64,000 nt of DNA, taken from contig NZ_FMZF01000001.1 in assembly GCF_900102745.1 (NCBI RefSeq), positions 1,020,163-1,084,162 on the forward strand, read 5' to 3'. Numbering within the stretch: position 1 is the first letter of the stretch; every line of letters begins with the position of its first letter. Both the position numbers and the translations under genes were made by a program. The notes beneath the pieces are model-generated. The model did no database searches and was not told the origin of the DNA. It worked only from the letters and a program-made list of their open reading frames with translations. This document shows positions 1 through 8,117 of this stretch, piece after piece. This stretch comes from Geodermatophilus telluris (lineage in GTDB: Bacteria > Actinomycetota > Actinomycetes > Mycobacteriales > Geodermatophilaceae).

Positions 1-1
1 G

Positions 2-538
2 GCCGCGCGGTGGCGACGGGTCTTCGGTCCCGCCGCCACCCCGCGGGTGGCGGTCAACGTCTCGACCCGTCAGCTGCTGCTCGCCGACTTCGCCCCACGC
101 GTCCTCGGCCTGCTCGACCGCCTCGGGCTGCCCGCGGACGCCCTCGAGCTGGAGATGACCGAGTCCTGCGCCGTGGAGCCGGGGGCGCGGGCGGCCCTGG
201 AGCGCTTCACCGCGGCGGGCGTCACGCTCGCCGTGGACGACTTCGGCACGGGGTACTCCAGCTTCGCCGCGCTGCGGGAGCGGACACCGCAGGCCTTCAA
301 GCTCGACCGCTCCTTCGTCGCGCGGCTGCCGGACGACCGCCCGACCGACGCGATCGTGTCCGCCGTCCTCGCGCTGGCCGGGCACCTGGGCGCCACCGTC
401 ACCGCCGAGGGCGTGGAGACCGAGGAGCAGCTCCGGCGTCTGCGGGAGCTGGGGTGCCCCCAGGTCCAGGGCTTCCTCCTGGGCGGACCGGCGAGCGCGG
501 AGCGGATCGAGCGGGACTGGCTCAGCGGTCCGCGGTGA
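2..538 (+). CDS. EAL-domain protein (c-di-GMP phosphodiesterase), C-terminal part
   Basis: The reading frame is open from the window edge, so the gene starts upstream and only the last 178 residues are seen. They form the second half of an EAL domain, which hydrolyses cyclic di-GMP. Visible motifs are the Asn of NVSTRQ, the Glu of EMTES, the metal-binding DDFGTGYSS, the lysine of FKLDRSF, the catalytic Glu of AEGVETEE and the Gln of VQGFLLGGP, so the visible active site looks intact. The EAL tripeptide itself and any GGDEF or sensor domain lie outside the window. The frame could also be opened by a GTG at 47, but clear EAL-like sequence continues upstream of it. Confidence 0.9.
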   Translation, partial: AARWRRVFGPAATPRVAVNVSTRQLLLADFAPRVLGLLDRLGLPADALELEMTESCAVEPGARAALERFTAAGVTLAVDDFGTGYSSFAALRERTPQAFKLDRSFVARLPDDRPTDAIVSAVLALAGHLGATVTAEGVETEEQLRRLRELGCPQVQGFLLGGPASAERIERDWLSGPR

Positions 539-620
539 CGCGCCGGGAGGTCTGTGGACGACGGCCCGGCGTCCACAGGCGTCCCGGGCGGTGTCCGGCC
601 GCCGGGGCAGCATCGCCGGC

Positions 621-1838
621 ATGAGCACCCCGACCGCCGACGACGCCTGGCTGCGCGACCTGCTGCTCGGGGGCGACTGCCGTCCCGGCGGCGACGACGC
701 GGACGGGGTCGCCGGCGTCCTGGCCGCGCGCGACCCCGGCGTGGACGGGTCCGGCGCCGCCACCGACGCGCTGCTGTCGGCCCTCACCGACGTCTGGGAG
801 CGCGGCTGGCAGCCCGCCGACGTCGCGCACGCGGTCCGTCGCGGGTCGGGCGCCCGGACGGCGCGGCTGGCGGTGGCCCTGCTCGCCGAGGACGCCCGGG
901 TGACCGGCGCGGCGTCGCGGGCGCCGGGACCGTGGGTTGAGCAGCTGAGTGAGATCGGGGCGCTGGCGGAGGGCACCCCGGCCGGGGTCGCGGGCTGGTA
1001 CCGGGCGGAGGGGCGGCCGGCGGGTGAGGCGTGGCGCGAGGTGCTGTGGCTGGCCACCACGCTGCGCACGCTCCCCCGCGTGGAGCGGCTGCTGCCCCCG
1101 CCGTCCGCCTGGGGTGCGGGGACCCGCCGCCCGGTGGCGGCGTCCCCGCCCGACGACGCGCGGGTGCTGCGGCGCATCCGGGCGCTGCTGGCCAAGGCGG
1201 AGTCCACGGAGTTCCCCGAGGAGGCGGAGGCGCTCACCGGCAAGGCGCAGGAGCTGATGACCCGCCACGCGGTGGACACCGCACTCCTCGACGGCGGCAC
1301 GGCGCCACGCCGCACGGACGTCGCCACCCGCCGGGTGCACGTCGTCGACCCCTACGTCCGGGCGAAGGTGCAGCTGCTCGACGTGGTCGCCCGCGCCAAC
1401 GGCGTCCGGCTGGTCTGGTACCCCGACCTGGGCATCGCCACCCTGGTCGGCGTCGCCACCGACCTCGACGCGGTCGAGCTGCTGTTCACCTCGCTGCTGC
1501 TCCAGGTCGGCCAGGCACTCGGCGCGGCCGAGCGGGCGGCCGGCCGTCGGTCGGCCTCCCGTGCCTTCCGCCGCGCGTTCCTGCTGGGCTACGCCGGCCG
1601 CGTCGGGGAGCGGTTGACGAGCGCCCGCGAGCAGGCGACGACGGCCGCGGCCACGGAGCGCGGGGTGGACCTGCTGCCCGTGCTGCGCTCCCGGCAGGAG
1701 ACCGTCGAGGAGGCGTTCACCGAGCTGTTCCCCGGCGTGCGCAGCAGCCGCAGCCGCTCGTCCGTGGACGGCGCCGGCTGGCGGGCCGGTCGCTCCGCCG
1801 CCGACGCCGCCGACGTCGGTTCCCGCCGCCTGCGGTAG
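621..1838 (+). CDS. DUF2786 domain-containing protein
   Basis: A 405-residue cytoplasmic protein of unknown function. Residues about 179-219 carry the DUF2786 helical motif (RIRALLAKAESTEFPEEAEA followed by LTGKAQELMTRHAVD). The N-terminal half is actinobacterial-type filler rich in Ala and Arg with no motif I recognise. ATG at 621 is preferred over GTG at 591 because the protein then begins MSTPTADD. A weak -10-like CAGCAT lies 7 nt upstream, which would give a leaderless start. It stands 82 nt after the EAL gene and is followed by the left repeat of the HNH unit. DUF2786 proteins occur in actinobacteria and phages, and no biochemical role can be assigned from the sequence. Confidence 0.85.
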   Translation: MSTPTADDAWLRDLLLGGDCRPGGDDADGVAGVLAARDPGVDGSGAATDALLSALTDVWERGWQPADVAHAVRRGSGARTARLAVALLAEDARVTGAASRAPGPWVEQLSEIGALAEGTPAGVAGWYRAEGRPAGEAWREVLWLATTLRTLPRVERLLPPPSAWGAGTRRPVAASPPDDARVLRRIRALLAKAESTEFPEEAEALTGKAQELMTRHAVDTALLDGGTAPRRTDVATRRVHVVDPYVRAKVQLLDVVARANGVRLVWYPDLGIATLVGVATDLDAVELLFTSLLLQVGQALGAAERAAGRRSASRAFRRAFLLGYAGRVGERLTSAREQATTAAATERGVDLLPVLRSRQETVEEAFTELFPGVRSSRSRSSVDGAGWRAGRSAADAADVGSRRLR

Positions 1839-1845
1839 CCGACCC

Positions 1846-1866
1846 GGCCGCGTCTCCGCGGGAACG
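1846..1866 (-). repeat. 21-bp repeat, left inverted copy flanking the HNH gene
   Basis: These 21 bases are the exact reverse complement of 3673-3693 on the other side of the HNH gene. Read on the minus strand the unit begins CGTTCCCGCGGAGACGC and has CCGCGG at its centre. The match ends abruptly at both sides, as a terminal inverted repeat would. Confidence 0.8.
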
Positions 1867-1891
1867 GTACCCGCCTCTGACCTGCACTTTC

Positions 1892-1913
1892 TGTCACTGG
1901 TGACACCTACGAT
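1892..1913 (+). promoter_or_regulatory. Candidate operator and -10 box of the HNH gene
   Basis: A 14-bp palindrome, TGTCAC-TG-GTGACA (1892-1905), sits just upstream of a good -10 hexamer TACGAT (1908-1913). The start codon at 1942 follows about 28 nt later, after the Shine-Dalgarno sequence AGGAGG at 1932-1937. A protein bound at the palindrome would cover the promoter spacer, so repression is the simplest reading. No regulator is identified. Confidence 0.45.
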
Positions 1914-1941
1914 CCGAACACGTGATCGATCAGGAGGCGTC

Positions 1942-3669
1942 GTGTCCGAGCCGAGCAGCACCCCCCACCCGTCCGGCAGTCCCCTGCCCGAGCTGGCCCG
2001 GGCCATCACCGCCGGCGCCGTCCGGCTCGCGGCCGCCACCGCCGCCTGGCTGCGCCTGGTCGCCGAGTTCGACGAGCGCGGCGGCTGGCACGGCTGGGGC
2101 ACCCGCTCGTGCGGGCACTGGTTGTCCTGGCAGTGCGGGCTGGCGCCGGGCGCGGCCCGCGAGCACGTGCGCGTGGCCCGGGCCCTGCGGTCCCTGCCCC
2201 TCGTCGAGACGGCGTTCGCCGACGGCCGCCTGTCGTACTCCGAGGTCCGGGCGCTCACCCGCATCGCCGAGCCCGACACCCAGCAGTCGTTGCTCGACCT
2301 CGCGCTGTCGGTCACCGCGGCGCAGCTGGAGCGCTTCGTCCGCTCGTGGCGGCGCGCCGGCCGCCCCGATGGCGACCGTCCCGAGAGCCGGGAGTCCTTC
2401 GACTACTCCTGGGACGACGACGGGATGCTGGTCCTCCGCCTGCGGATGCGCGCGGAACCCGGTGCAGAGGTGCTGGCCGCCGTCGAGTCGCTCGCCGAGC
2501 GCGAGGCCCGCCGCGAGCGGGCGCAGAACGCACGCACCCGGGAGGCCGGTCCGGCGCCGGGCTCGGGCTGGCAGGAGCGGCAGGAGCTGCACCGCCGCTG
2601 CGCGGACGACGACGAGCTGACCGGCCTGGCCCGCGAGCGCACCACCGCCCGCCGGCTGGCCGCCCTCGCGTCACTGGCCCGCGCCGGTGTCCACGCCGAC
2701 CGCCGCCCCGGCGACCCGCCCCGGCGCGAGGTCGTCGTGCACGTCGACGCGGCCGTCCTCGCCGACGACTCGGCCGCCGGACGGGCGCACCTCGACGGCG
2801 GTCCCGCCCTGACTCCCGCCCAGGCACGCAGCGTGCTCTGTGACGCCACGGTCCTCACCATGCTGGAGCGCGGCGGGGAACCGCTCGCCCTCGGTCGCAG
2901 ACGGCGGCGGGCGAGCACGGGCCAGCGGCGGGCCCTCCTGCGGCGCGACGGCGGCTGCGCCCGCCCCGGTTGCCCGGAGACGCGCGTCGAGCGGCTGCAC
3001 GCCCACCACCTGCGGCACTGGCTGTTCGGCGGGCGGACCGACCTGGACAATCTGGTGCTGCTCTGCGACGTGGACCACGGCCTCGCGCACGACCTCGGCC
3101 TGGTGATGACGCGCGCCGACGGGCGGCTCGTCGTCACCGCACCGGACGGGCGCCACGTCTGGGGCACCGCCGACGCCGCCTTCCGCGGCGGCCTGGCCGG
3201 TCTCGACGACCACCCGCCCACCGCAGGAGCCGGGACCGAGCCGACCACCGCCGACCCCCTCACCGGCGTCCACCCGATCGACGAGGTCGTCGGCCGCCGG
3301 CCGGTGCCCGCTCCCCGCCGGACCGGGGACGCCCGGGCGACCGGGCACGCCGGTGCGAGGAGGGCGCCGGCCGGGCGGCGGGGACGCCCCGGCGGGAGCC
3401 GTCCGACCCGCGGGGTGCCCGTGTCGACAGGACCCTCCGCCGGTCCGCGCGCCGGCCGCACGTCCGGCCCCGCGGGCGAGAGGCGGTCCGGGCGGCAGGA
3501 CGCCGCCGCCATGGGCAAGACCCTGTTCCCCGCGGGCGAGCCGCTCCTCGCCGACGGGATGCCCGTGACCGGCGAGCGGATGGACCTGCGGTACGCGGTC
3601 GGGGTGCTCATGGACCACCGCGACCGGCTGCGCCGGCTCACCGGCGGGGACGCGGCGTCCGGCGGCTGA
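1942..3669 (+). CDS. DUF222 / HNH endonuclease (13E12 repeat family)
   Basis: A 575-residue member of the large actinobacterial DUF222-HNH family (13E12 repeat family). The helical DUF222 region fills roughly residues 10-300. The HNH nuclease motif begins near residue 339: CARPGCPETRVERLHAHHLRHW, then LDNLVLLCDVDHGLAHD, with zinc-type cysteines and catalytic histidines present. The last 200 residues are low-complexity Arg/Pro/Gly sequence. GTG at 1942 is chosen because AGGAGG lies at 1932-1937. Its cellular role is unknown; family members are multicopy and associated with repeats in mycobacteria. The gene is bracketed by 21-bp perfect inverted repeats (1846-1866 and 3673-3693), which suggests it is or was part of a small mobile or homing unit. 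Confidence 0.9.
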   Translation: MSEPSSTPHPSGSPLPELARAITAGAVRLAAATAAWLRLVAEFDERGGWHGWGTRSCGHWLSWQCGLAPGAAREHVRVARALRSLPLVETAFADGRLSYSEVRALTRIAEPDTQQSLLDLALSVTAAQLERFVRSWRRAGRPDGDRPESRESFDYSWDDDGMLVLRLRMRAEPGAEVLAAVESLAEREARRERAQNARTREAGPAPGSGWQERQELHRRCADDDELTGLARERTTARRLAALASLARAGVHADRRPGDPPRREVVVHVDAAVLADDSAAGRAHLDGGPALTPAQARSVLCDATVLTMLERGGEPLALGRRRRRASTGQRRALLRRDGGCARPGCPETRVERLHAHHLRHWLFGGRTDLDNLVLLCDVDHGLAHDLGLVMTRADGRLVVTAPDGRHVWGTADAAFRGGLAGLDDHPPTAGAGTEPTTADPLTGVHPIDEVVGRRPVPAPRRTGDARATGHAGARRAPAGRRGRPGGSRPTRGVPVSTGPSAGPRAGRTSGPAGERRSGRQDAAAMGKTLFPAGEPLLADGMPVTGERMDLRYAVGVLMDHRDRLRRLTGGDAASGG

Positions 3670-3672
3670 GCG

Positions 3673-3751
3673 CGTTCCCGCGGAGACGCGGCCCAGCCGA
3701 TCCCCCGCGTTCCCGCGGAGACGCAGCCCACCCGTTCCCGCGGAGACGCGG
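3673..3751 (+). repeat. Three direct copies of the 21-bp repeat, right flank of the HNH gene
   Basis: Copies of CGTTCCCGCGGAGACGC start at 3673, 3708 and 3733, spaced 35 and 25 bases apart. The first two agree over 22 of 23 bases, continuing into GGCCCA or AGCCCA. The first is a perfect 21-bp inverted partner of 1846-1866. The third runs into a short GGAGACGC duplication. They fill almost the whole gap between the HNH and helicase genes. Confidence 0.85.
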
Positions 3752-3829
3752 AGACGCGATCACGACGAGGCGGCTCGGCGTCCAGCAGCGTTCCGTTTGC
3801 CGATCTCGGGCCCCGGGCAGCGCGTGCCG

Positions 3830-5542
3830 GTGCCCCGAGAGAAGCAGGACAACCCCGCCGGGGGTTCGGCCTCCGTCCGGACCCGCCGGCTGCGGGAGAC
3901 GGCCCGCGACGTCCTCGGCTTCGACGGGTTCCGCCCCGGCCAGGAGCAGGCCATGCAGTCCGTCCTCGCCGGCCGGGACACGCTCGCCGTGCTGCCCTCG
4001 GGCGCCGGCAAGTCGGCCGTCTACCAGGTGGCCGGCCAGCTGCTCGACGGGCCGGTGCTCGTGGTCTCGCCCCTCATCGCGCTGCAGCGCGACCAGGTCG
4101 AGCGGCTCGCCGAGCTCGGTGACGCCGTCGGCCGGGCCGCGCAGCTCAACTCCAGTCTGTCGGCCGGTGACCAGCGGGAGGCCGTGGAGGGGCTGACGGA
4201 CGGAACGGTCCGCTACCTGTTCCTGGCCCCCGAGCAGCTGGCCAAGCCCGAGGTGGTCGAGGCCGTCCGCGACGCCTCCCCCGCCCTGTTCGTCGTCGAC
4301 GAGGCGCACTGCGTCTCCGCGTGGGGCCACGACTTCCGCCCCGACTACCTGCGGCTCGGCCAGGTCGTCGAGCAGCTCGGCCACCCGACGGTGCTGGCGC
4401 TGACCGCCACCGCCGCCCCGCCGGTGCGCGCCGAGATCGTCGAGCGGCTGTCGATGCGCGACCCCGAGGTCGTCGTCGCCGGGTTCGACCGCCCCGAGAT
4501 CCGGCTGGAGGTCGACCACCACGCCGACGCGCACGCCAAGCGGCAGGCGGTCGTCGACCGGACGGCCGGCGAGGTCGAGGCCGGCCGCGGCCCCGGCATC
4601 GTCTACAGCGCCACCCGCAAGGGCACCCTCGACCTCGCCGAGGCGCTCACCGAGCGCGGCCTGCGCGCCCGGCCGTACCACGCCGGCCTGAAGAAGACCG
4701 AGCGCGAGGACACCCAGCGCGCGTGGATGGACGACGAGCTCGACGTCGTCGTCGCCACCACCGCGTTCGGGATGGGCATCGACAAGCCCGGCACCCGCTT
4801 CGTCGTGCACGCCGAGCCGGCCGACTCCGTCGACAGCTACTACCAGGAGATCGGCCGGGCCGGCCGCGACGGCGACCCCGCGCTCGCCGTCCTGGTGTAC
4901 CGGCAGGAGGACCTCGGCCTGCGCCGCTTCTTCGCCGCCGGCGCCCCGGCCGAGGAGGAGCTGCAGCAGGTGGCGGGGCTGGTCGCCGCCGCGCCGGCCG
5001 CGGGAGTGGACGACGGCGTCGACGTCAAGCAGCTGCGCGAGGAGACCGGCCGCGGCGCCACCCCGCTGGCCCGCGACCTCAACCTGCTCGAGCAGGTGTC
5101 CGCCGTCGTCCTCGACGACGAGGGCGCCGCCCACCCCGCCGAGGGCGCCCCGGCGCCCGGCGAGGCCGCCCGGGCGGCCCGCGAGCTGGCCGAGCACCAC
5201 GAGCGCGTCGACCAGAGCCGCGTGGAGATGATGCGCGGCTACGCCGAGACCACCGAGTGCCGCCGCCAGTACCTGCTCGGCTACTTCGGCGAGCAGCTCG
5301 AGGAGCCGTGCGGCAACTGCGACAACTGCTCGGCGGGCACCTCCCACGAGCAGCCCGCCGGCGACGACGCCGACACGCCCTTCGCGCCCGAGACGCCGGT
5401 GGTGCACACCGAGTGGGGCCCCGGCGTGGTCATGCGGGTGGAGGACGACCGCGTCGTCGTCCTGTTCGAGGAGGTCGGCTACAAGACGCTCGCGCTCGCG
5501 GCGGTCGAGCGCAACGACCTGCTGCAGGTCCGCGGGGCCTGA
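3830..5542 (+). CDS. RecQ-like ATP-dependent DNA helicase with Tudor-like C-terminus
   Basis: A superfamily 2 helicase of 570 residues, expected to unwind DNA 3' to 5' in recombination and repair. Motif I is LPSGAGKSAVYQ (the usual RecQ form is TGGGKS), motif II is DEAHCVSAWGHDFRPDY, and later come TAFGMGIDKPGTR and QEIGRAGRDG. A zinc module with four cysteines follows (ECRRQYLLGYF ... PCGNCDNC). Instead of RQC/HRDC domains, residues about 523-567 (VHTEWGPGVVMRVEDDRVVV and on) resemble the Tudor-like C-terminal domain of PcrA/UvrD. In-frame starts are TTG 3797, GTG 3824 and GTG 3830. None has a good ribosome site, so the start is uncertain. Confidence 0.88.
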   Translation: MPREKQDNPAGGSASVRTRRLRETARDVLGFDGFRPGQEQAMQSVLAGRDTLAVLPSGAGKSAVYQVAGQLLDGPVLVVSPLIALQRDQVERLAELGDAVGRAAQLNSSLSAGDQREAVEGLTDGTVRYLFLAPEQLAKPEVVEAVRDASPALFVVDEAHCVSAWGHDFRPDYLRLGQVVEQLGHPTVLALTATAAPPVRAEIVERLSMRDPEVVVAGFDRPEIRLEVDHHADAHAKRQAVVDRTAGEVEAGRGPGIVYSATRKGTLDLAEALTERGLRARPYHAGLKKTEREDTQRAWMDDELDVVVATTAFGMGIDKPGTRFVVHAEPADSVDSYYQEIGRAGRDGDPALAVLVYRQEDLGLRRFFAAGAPAEEELQQVAGLVAAAPAAGVDDGVDVKQLREETGRGATPLARDLNLLEQVSAVVLDDEGAAHPAEGAPAPGEAARAARELAEHHERVDQSRVEMMRGYAETTECRRQYLLGYFGEQLEEPCGNCDNCSAGTSHEQPAGDDADTPFAPETPVVHTEWGPGVVMRVEDDRVVVLFEEVGYKTLALAAVERNDLLQVRGA

Positions 5543-5651
5543 GCGCCGGTGGCGGCCCACCCCATCGGGCGCTCGCCCTGCGCGACCGCGCGGGGCCGTC
5601 GATGATCAAGCGGATGTCCGGGCGCGGCGCCCGGCTGGGAGGAGTGCACGG

Positions 5652-7298
5652 GTGAAGGTCCTGGGGATCAACGCCATCTACCACGACCCGGCGGCGGCGC
5701 TCGTCGTCGACGGGGAGGTCGTGGCCGCGGCGGAGGAGGAGCGCTTCAGCCGGCGCAAGCACGGCAAGCGCCCGCTGCCGTGGAGCGCCTGGGAACTGCC
5801 CGAGCTGTCGGCGGCCTGGTGCCTGAGGCACGCCGGCATCCGCCCCGAGGAGCTCGACGCGGTCGCCTACTCCTTCGACCCGGCGCTGATGGTCACCCCC
5901 GAGGAGACCGGCCTGTTCGACGACGGCGACGTCATGCGCCAGAAGTACGCGCAGATGGCGCCGGACTTCCTCGCCCACGCGCTGCCGGGCCTCGACCCCG
6001 CGAAGGTGCACTTCGTCAAGCACCACGTCGCGCACGCGGCGTCGGCCGGCAAGGCGGCGCCGCAGCGCGACAACGCCGTCCTCGTGCTCGACGGCCGCGG
6101 CGAGGCGCACAGCCACCTGGCCGGGCGTTACGTCGACGGGCAGCTGGAGGTCCTGGCCGGGCAGTCGCTCCCCCACTCCCTGGGCCTGATGTACGAGGAG
6201 CTCACCGACCACCTGGGCTTCCTGCGCAGCTCCGACGAGTTCAAGGTCATGGCGATGGCCTCCTACGGCAAGCCGCGCTTCCTCGGCGAGCTGTCCGAGC
6301 TCATCCGGGCCACCGGCGACGGCGGCTTCGTCACCGAGCGCATCGACTTCACCGAGTTCGCCCCCCGCCTGGGCAAGGACGAGCCGTGGACCGAGGCCCA
6401 CGCCGACCTCGCCGCCAGCGTGCAGACCCGGCTGGAGGAGGTGCTGGTCGACCTGGCCCGCTGGGTGCACGAGCAGACCGGCGAGAAGACCCTCACGATG
6501 GCCGGCGGCACCGCGCTCAACTGCGTGGCCAACACCCGCATCCTCGCCGAGAGCCCGTTCGAGCAGGTCTGGGTGCAGCCGGCCGCCGGCGACGCCGGCA
6601 CGGCGCTCGGCGCGGCCCTGCACGTGGCCGCCGAGCTCGGCGAGCGCACCGAGCCGATGCCCGGCGCGGCGCTGGGCCGCGGCTGGACCGACGACGAGAT
6701 CGAGCGGTGGCTCGAGACCGCGGCGATCGACTACGAGCGCCCGGACGACGTCGCCGAGGCCGTGGCCGAGGTGCTCGCCGACAACGGCATCGTCGCCTGG
6801 TTCCAGGGCCGCAGCGAGTACGGTCCGCGGGCGCTGGGCCACCGGTCCCTGCTGGCCCACCCCGGCTTCCAGGCCAACCTCGAGCGGATGAACGACGTCA
6901 AGGGCCGCGAGCAGTTCCGCCCGGTGGCGCCCATGGTGCTGCTGGAGCGGGCGCCGGACATCTTCAGCCGCGGCCCGATCCCCTCGCCGTACATGCTGTT
7001 CGTGCACGACGTCGCCGAGGAGTGGCGCGACCGCATCCCCACGGTCACCCACGTCGACGGCACCGCGCGCATCCAGACGATCGACCCCGACACCGAGCCG
7101 CTGGTGCACCGGATGATCTCCGCCTTCGAGCGGCGCACCGGGCTGCCCGTCGTCGTCAACACCAGCCTCAACACCGCCGGCCGGCCGATGGTCGACGACC
7201 CCCGCGACGCCCTGGAGTGCTTCGGCTCGGCGCCGGTCGACCTGCTGGCCATCGGCCCGTTCGTCGTCCGCCGACCGCGACCGACGCCGCGCCCCTGA
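5652..7298 (+). CDS. NodU/CmcH-family carbamoyltransferase
   Basis: A 548-residue O-carbamoyltransferase that would use carbamoyl phosphate and ATP to carbamoylate a hydroxyl group. The N-terminal YrdC-like/Kae1-like fold begins VLGINAIYHDPAAAL, with the metal-binding KHHVAHAASA and the MAGGTALNCVAN nucleotide loop. The C-terminal domain contains GRSEYGPRALGHRSLL. GTG at 5652 follows a GGGAGGAG ribosome site. Related enzymes decorate antibiotics and Nod factors, but no biosynthetic genes are adjacent: it stands alone between a helicase and a DUF4383 gene. The substrate therefore cannot be named; a cell-envelope or specialised metabolite acceptor is possible. Confidence 0.9.
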   Translation: MKVLGINAIYHDPAAALVVDGEVVAAAEEERFSRRKHGKRPLPWSAWELPELSAAWCLRHAGIRPEELDAVAYSFDPALMVTPEETGLFDDGDVMRQKYAQMAPDFLAHALPGLDPAKVHFVKHHVAHAASAGKAAPQRDNAVLVLDGRGEAHSHLAGRYVDGQLEVLAGQSLPHSLGLMYEELTDHLGFLRSSDEFKVMAMASYGKPRFLGELSELIRATGDGGFVTERIDFTEFAPRLGKDEPWTEAHADLAASVQTRLEEVLVDLARWVHEQTGEKTLTMAGGTALNCVANTRILAESPFEQVWVQPAAGDAGTALGAALHVAAELGERTEPMPGAALGRGWTDDEIERWLETAAIDYERPDDVAEAVAEVLADNGIVAWFQGRSEYGPRALGHRSLLAHPGFQANLERMNDVKGREQFRPVAPMVLLERAPDIFSRGPIPSPYMLFVHDVAEEWRDRIPTVTHVDGTARIQTIDPDTEPLVHRMISAFERRTGLPVVVNTSLNTAGRPMVDDPRDALECFGSAPVDLLAIGPFVVRRPRPTPRP

Positions 7299-7304
7299 GC
7301 AGTG

Positions 7305-7332
7305 GCCGGGCCCGCCCGCGGGCGGGCCCGGC
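7305..7332 (+). terminator. Rho-independent-type hairpin after the carbamoyltransferase gene
   Basis: A perfect 28-bp palindrome (GCCGGGCCCGCCCG and its complement) begins 7 nt after the stop codon. There is no U-tract, as is usual in actinobacteria. Confidence 0.6.
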
Positions 7333-7456
7333 AGCCGGCGTCCCCCCACGGGGTGAGGACGCCGAACCGGGACGGCGGCAGCGCGCGAAGACCGCGTGCA
7401 CCACCGCCCCGCCGGTCACGGTCCGGACACGACGCTCCTCCGTATGGATGAGTTCC

Positions 7457-7481
7457 GGTTCCCCCCGACCCGCCGGGGTAC
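7457..7481 (+). promoter_or_regulatory. Candidate SigB/SigF-type stress promoter
   Basis: GGTT (7457-7460) and GGGTAC (7476-7481) are separated by 15 bases, matching the GNNT-N14-16-GGGTAC form of actinobacterial general stress sigma factors. It lies 53 nt upstream of the DUF4383 start. The sequence match is direct; its use by a stress sigma factor is inference. Confidence 0.4.
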
Positions 7482-7533
7482 CGCTGGAACGACGCGCGCC
7501 ACTCGGCCGCGCACCACACACTCGGAGGACCCC

Positions 7534-7974
7534 ATGGCATCGACCGGTTCCGCCGGCGCCCGCCCGGCCAAGGCCTGGCCGCAGACCCTCTCACTCGTCT
7601 TCGGCGTGGTCTACCTGCTCGTCGGCATCGTCGGCTTCTTCGTCACCGGCTTCGACTCCTTCGCCGACAACGCGCAGGACGAGATGCTGCTCATCTTCAT
7701 GATCAACCCGCTGCACAACATCGTGCACATCGTCATCGGCCTGGCCGGCATCGCGCTGTCCCGCACACTGGCCGGCGCCCGCACCTACGGCTGGCTGCTC
7801 GCCGTCGGCTACGCCGCCGCCTTCGTCTACGGCCTCATCGCCATCGGCCAGAGCTGGGACTTCCTCAACGTCAACGCTGCCGACAACGTGCTGCACGTGG
7901 CCACCGCGATCGTCGGGCTGGTCATCGCACTGGGCCCGGTGAACGACCGGATCGCCCGTCCCACGCACGCCTGA
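7534..7974 (+). CDS. DUF4383 integral membrane protein
   Basis: A 146-residue protein with four predicted membrane helices, the first beginning around [20 protein letters not shown]. The conserved centre [16 protein letters not shown] is typical of the DUF4383 family, whose function is unknown. ATG at 7534 is set by GGAGG at 7524-7528. Frame upstream of this start is not protein-like. A SigB-type promoter candidate lies just upstream, which would make it a stress-induced membrane protein. A strong hairpin follows the stop, so it is a single-gene unit. Confidence 0.88.
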   Translation: MASTGSAGARPAKAWPQTLSLVFGVVYLLVGIVGFFVTGFDSFADNAQDEMLLIFMINPLHNIVHIVIGLAGIALSRTLAGARTYGWLLAVGYAAAFVYGLIAIGQSWDFLNVNAADNVLHVATAIVGLVIALGPVNDRIARPTHA

Positions 7975-8001
7975 CGCGACCCCGTCCCAGGACGGGACCG
8001 C

Positions 8002-8033
8002 GGAGCCGGGCACCTCTGGAGGTGCCCGGCTCC
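8002..8033 (+). terminator. Terminator hairpin of the DUF4383 gene
   Basis: Perfect 15-bp arms, GGAGCCGGGCACCTC (8002-8016) and its complement (8019-8033), lie 27 nt after the stop codon. Confidence 0.7.
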
Positions 8034-8117
8034 TCGTCGTCCCGGGCCCGGGGGAGGCGGCGGAACGGGACCGGACCCCGGTGCGACGGCGGTCACGCAG
8101 CGGTCTACCTTCCGACC

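Noticed and set aside
3797..3829. TTG at 3797 as the start of the RecQ-like helicase
   Set aside because: TTG starts are rare in this window, there is no ribosome site, and the extra residues are not conserved-looking. GTG 3824 or 3830 is preferred, with low certainty.
5652..7298. A natural-product cluster indicated by a NodU/CmcH carbamoyltransferase
   Set aside because: No PKS, NRPS, glycosyltransferase or tailoring genes adjoin it, and strong terminators isolate the gene.
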